Position numbers and translations under genes: made by a program. A stretch of DNA of 22,715 nt from Rikenellaceae bacterium (lineage in GTDB: Bacteria; Bacteroidota; Bacteroidia; Bacteroidales; UBA932). This document shows, piece after piece, positions 21,792 through 22,715 of this stretch. Position 1 is the stretch's first letter. Each line of letters starts with the position of its first letter. The DNA lies in the NCBI GenBank assembly GCA_900771335.1, contig CAAGNP010000007.1:1-22715 (forward strand), in the 5' to 3' direction. The notes under the pieces are model-generated. The model searched no databases. It was not told the DNA's origin and saw nothing but the letters and a program-made list of their open reading frames with translations.

Positions 21792-22715
21792 CTATGTTTT
21801 GGAAGTAACTTTGATACAAAACAACAAGGCACAATTCTTCGGTCTCGTTTCAGTGGACGTACGTGCGTTATTTGCTTGACTTATAGGATTACCGTTCAAT
21901 TTTAGTTCGTGAGTGTGGTTTCCGTTTGAAGTAGTGCTTCCAGTATCATCGCCACTCGATGATAACCATTTAACTACCCTTACACTACTCAACATTCCTT
22001 GGTCTATTGATATTCTTGTGGCTTTTGCTGTATGCGAGTGATCGCCTGACGAACTTAGTGAGACTCGGTTTGAATTGAAGGAATGATCGTGGGACTGAAT
22101 TGCATCTTCTTGATATGTTCCCAAGTGTCTACCTTGAGGATCAATAGTGGCTGTTGGATCCCATCCTCTGATAAAGCGTCCTCTCAAGTCTGGAATCTTA
22201 AATTTATCATTACCTTTATTACCGAAAGTATTGGCAATTACATTAAATAACTCTGGATACTCGTATTTATTTAAACTACGTCCATCACATATCATCCAAC
22301 CTCGAGGTACTTTATTGAATGCAAAAGCTTGAATCGTACCAACTGGACAGATTTCATTCTTTAATAACTGTATTTCTTTTTTAAGTTCTAGATATGCCCT
22401 ATTGTCCATATCAAATATTTTTTTGATCAGGTGAAAATTGCTTGCTTCCTTTATTTCGAAAGGTGAGTATGATGGCAGGTCATATGCTCGAATTGCATTT
22501 TTAATTTCTCTTCTTTTCAAGATTTCATCATCATGCTCACGTATTCCATACCAATACCACATTAAATTTACAATCGGGATGTGGCCTTCATTAAATGGAT
22601 AGCAGATTGGTTTGTAGAAATCAACTATATGGAAAACTTCATGCATTCGGTTTATATTGATGTCATAGTACGGATGCCAGCAACTATCTTTTACTATATC
22701 CTTGCAATTCAACAC
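21792..22715 (-). CDS. Phage tail-collar-domain protein (partial at window edge)
   Basis: The frame reaches the window end (GTG at 22715 may be internal), so the N-terminus is uncertain. The visible 307 residues have an unknown N-terminal region with a helical segment ending ELKKEIQLLKNE (about 109-131). A tail-collar domain follows at about 131-195: PVGTIQAFAFNKVPRGWMIC, DGRSLNKYEYPELFN and IPDLRGRFIRGWD. The rest is Ser/Thr/Asn/His-rich (SHDHSFNSNRVSLSSSGDHS) and ends ETRPKNCALLFCIKV, as in tail-fibre tips. It suggests a prophage, a tailocin or a contractile injection system. The YbjN-like gene starts 13 nt downstream and could encode a chaperone for it. Confidence 0.8.
   Translation of the reverse strand: MLNCKDIVKDSCWHPYYDININRMHEVFHIVDFYKPICYPFNEGHIPIVNLMWYWYGIREHDDEILKRREIKNAIRAYDLPSYSPFEIKEASNFHLIKKIFDMDNRAYLELKKEIQLLKNEICPVGTIQAFAFNKVPRGWMICDGRSLNKYEYPELFNVIANTFGNKGNDKFKIPDLRGRFIRGWDPTATIDPQGRHLGTYQEDAIQSHDHSFNSNRVSLSSSGDHSHTAKATRISIDQGMLSSVRVVKWLSSSGDDTGSTTSNGNHTHELKLNGNPISQANNARTSTETRPKNCALLFCIKVTSKT

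Overview
The window looks like a chromosomal segment of a Bacteroidales (Bacteroidetes) bacterium. The reasons are the protein families and their sequence style, the lack of strong Shine-Dalgarno sites, and several promoters of the Bacteroidetes primary sigma type (TTTG, 19-20 nt, TAnnTTTG) that can be read directly upstream of genes.

Left part (1-14577) is mostly core genome. On the minus strand are a reverse rubrerythrin, rplS followed by tRNA-Arg(ACG), and a compact run grpE-dnaJ-M23 peptidase-anmK in which chaperone genes are joined to murein hydrolase and murein recycling genes. Next come a secreted transglutaminase-like protein, an LPP20-like lipoprotein and class II fructose-bisphosphate aldolase. 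On the plus strand gmk-nadD diverges from the aldolase gene. nadD converges and overlaps with a pseudouridine synthase gene that is coupled to panB. dnaK follows on the plus strand with a strong terminator.

Middle part (14578-18591) holds a four-gene minus-strand cluster: DUF1232/YkvA-like membrane protein, Sel1/TPR-like lipoprotein, two-helix WG-repeat protein and a short class B penicillin-binding-protein homologue. The last has lost the catalytic Ser and Lys of the SxxK motif, the SxN region and KTG. It appears to be a membrane-anchored, envelope-facing complex built on a dead transpeptidase, and is the best candidate here for an undescribed system.

Right part (18592-22715) is accessory DNA: a degraded fragment resembling a nearby hypothetical gene, an AAA_14/DUF4143 ATPase, an unknown 225-aa protein, a highly structured intergenic RNA candidate with two complementary hairpin loops, a YbjN/secretion-chaperone-like gene with an apparent frameshift, and a phage-tail-collar-domain protein reaching the window edge.

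The intergenic DNA is notable. Two spacers (917-1059 and 14650-14795) share one architecture: about 145 bp, bounded by 17-18 bp inverted repeats, and internally an imperfect tandem of 72-73 bp units, each folding as a hairpin of about 54 nt. The third spacer (21027-21162) has a weaker 73-74 bp periodicity. The dnaK and grpE upstream regions share a -24/-12-like element that suggests common control.
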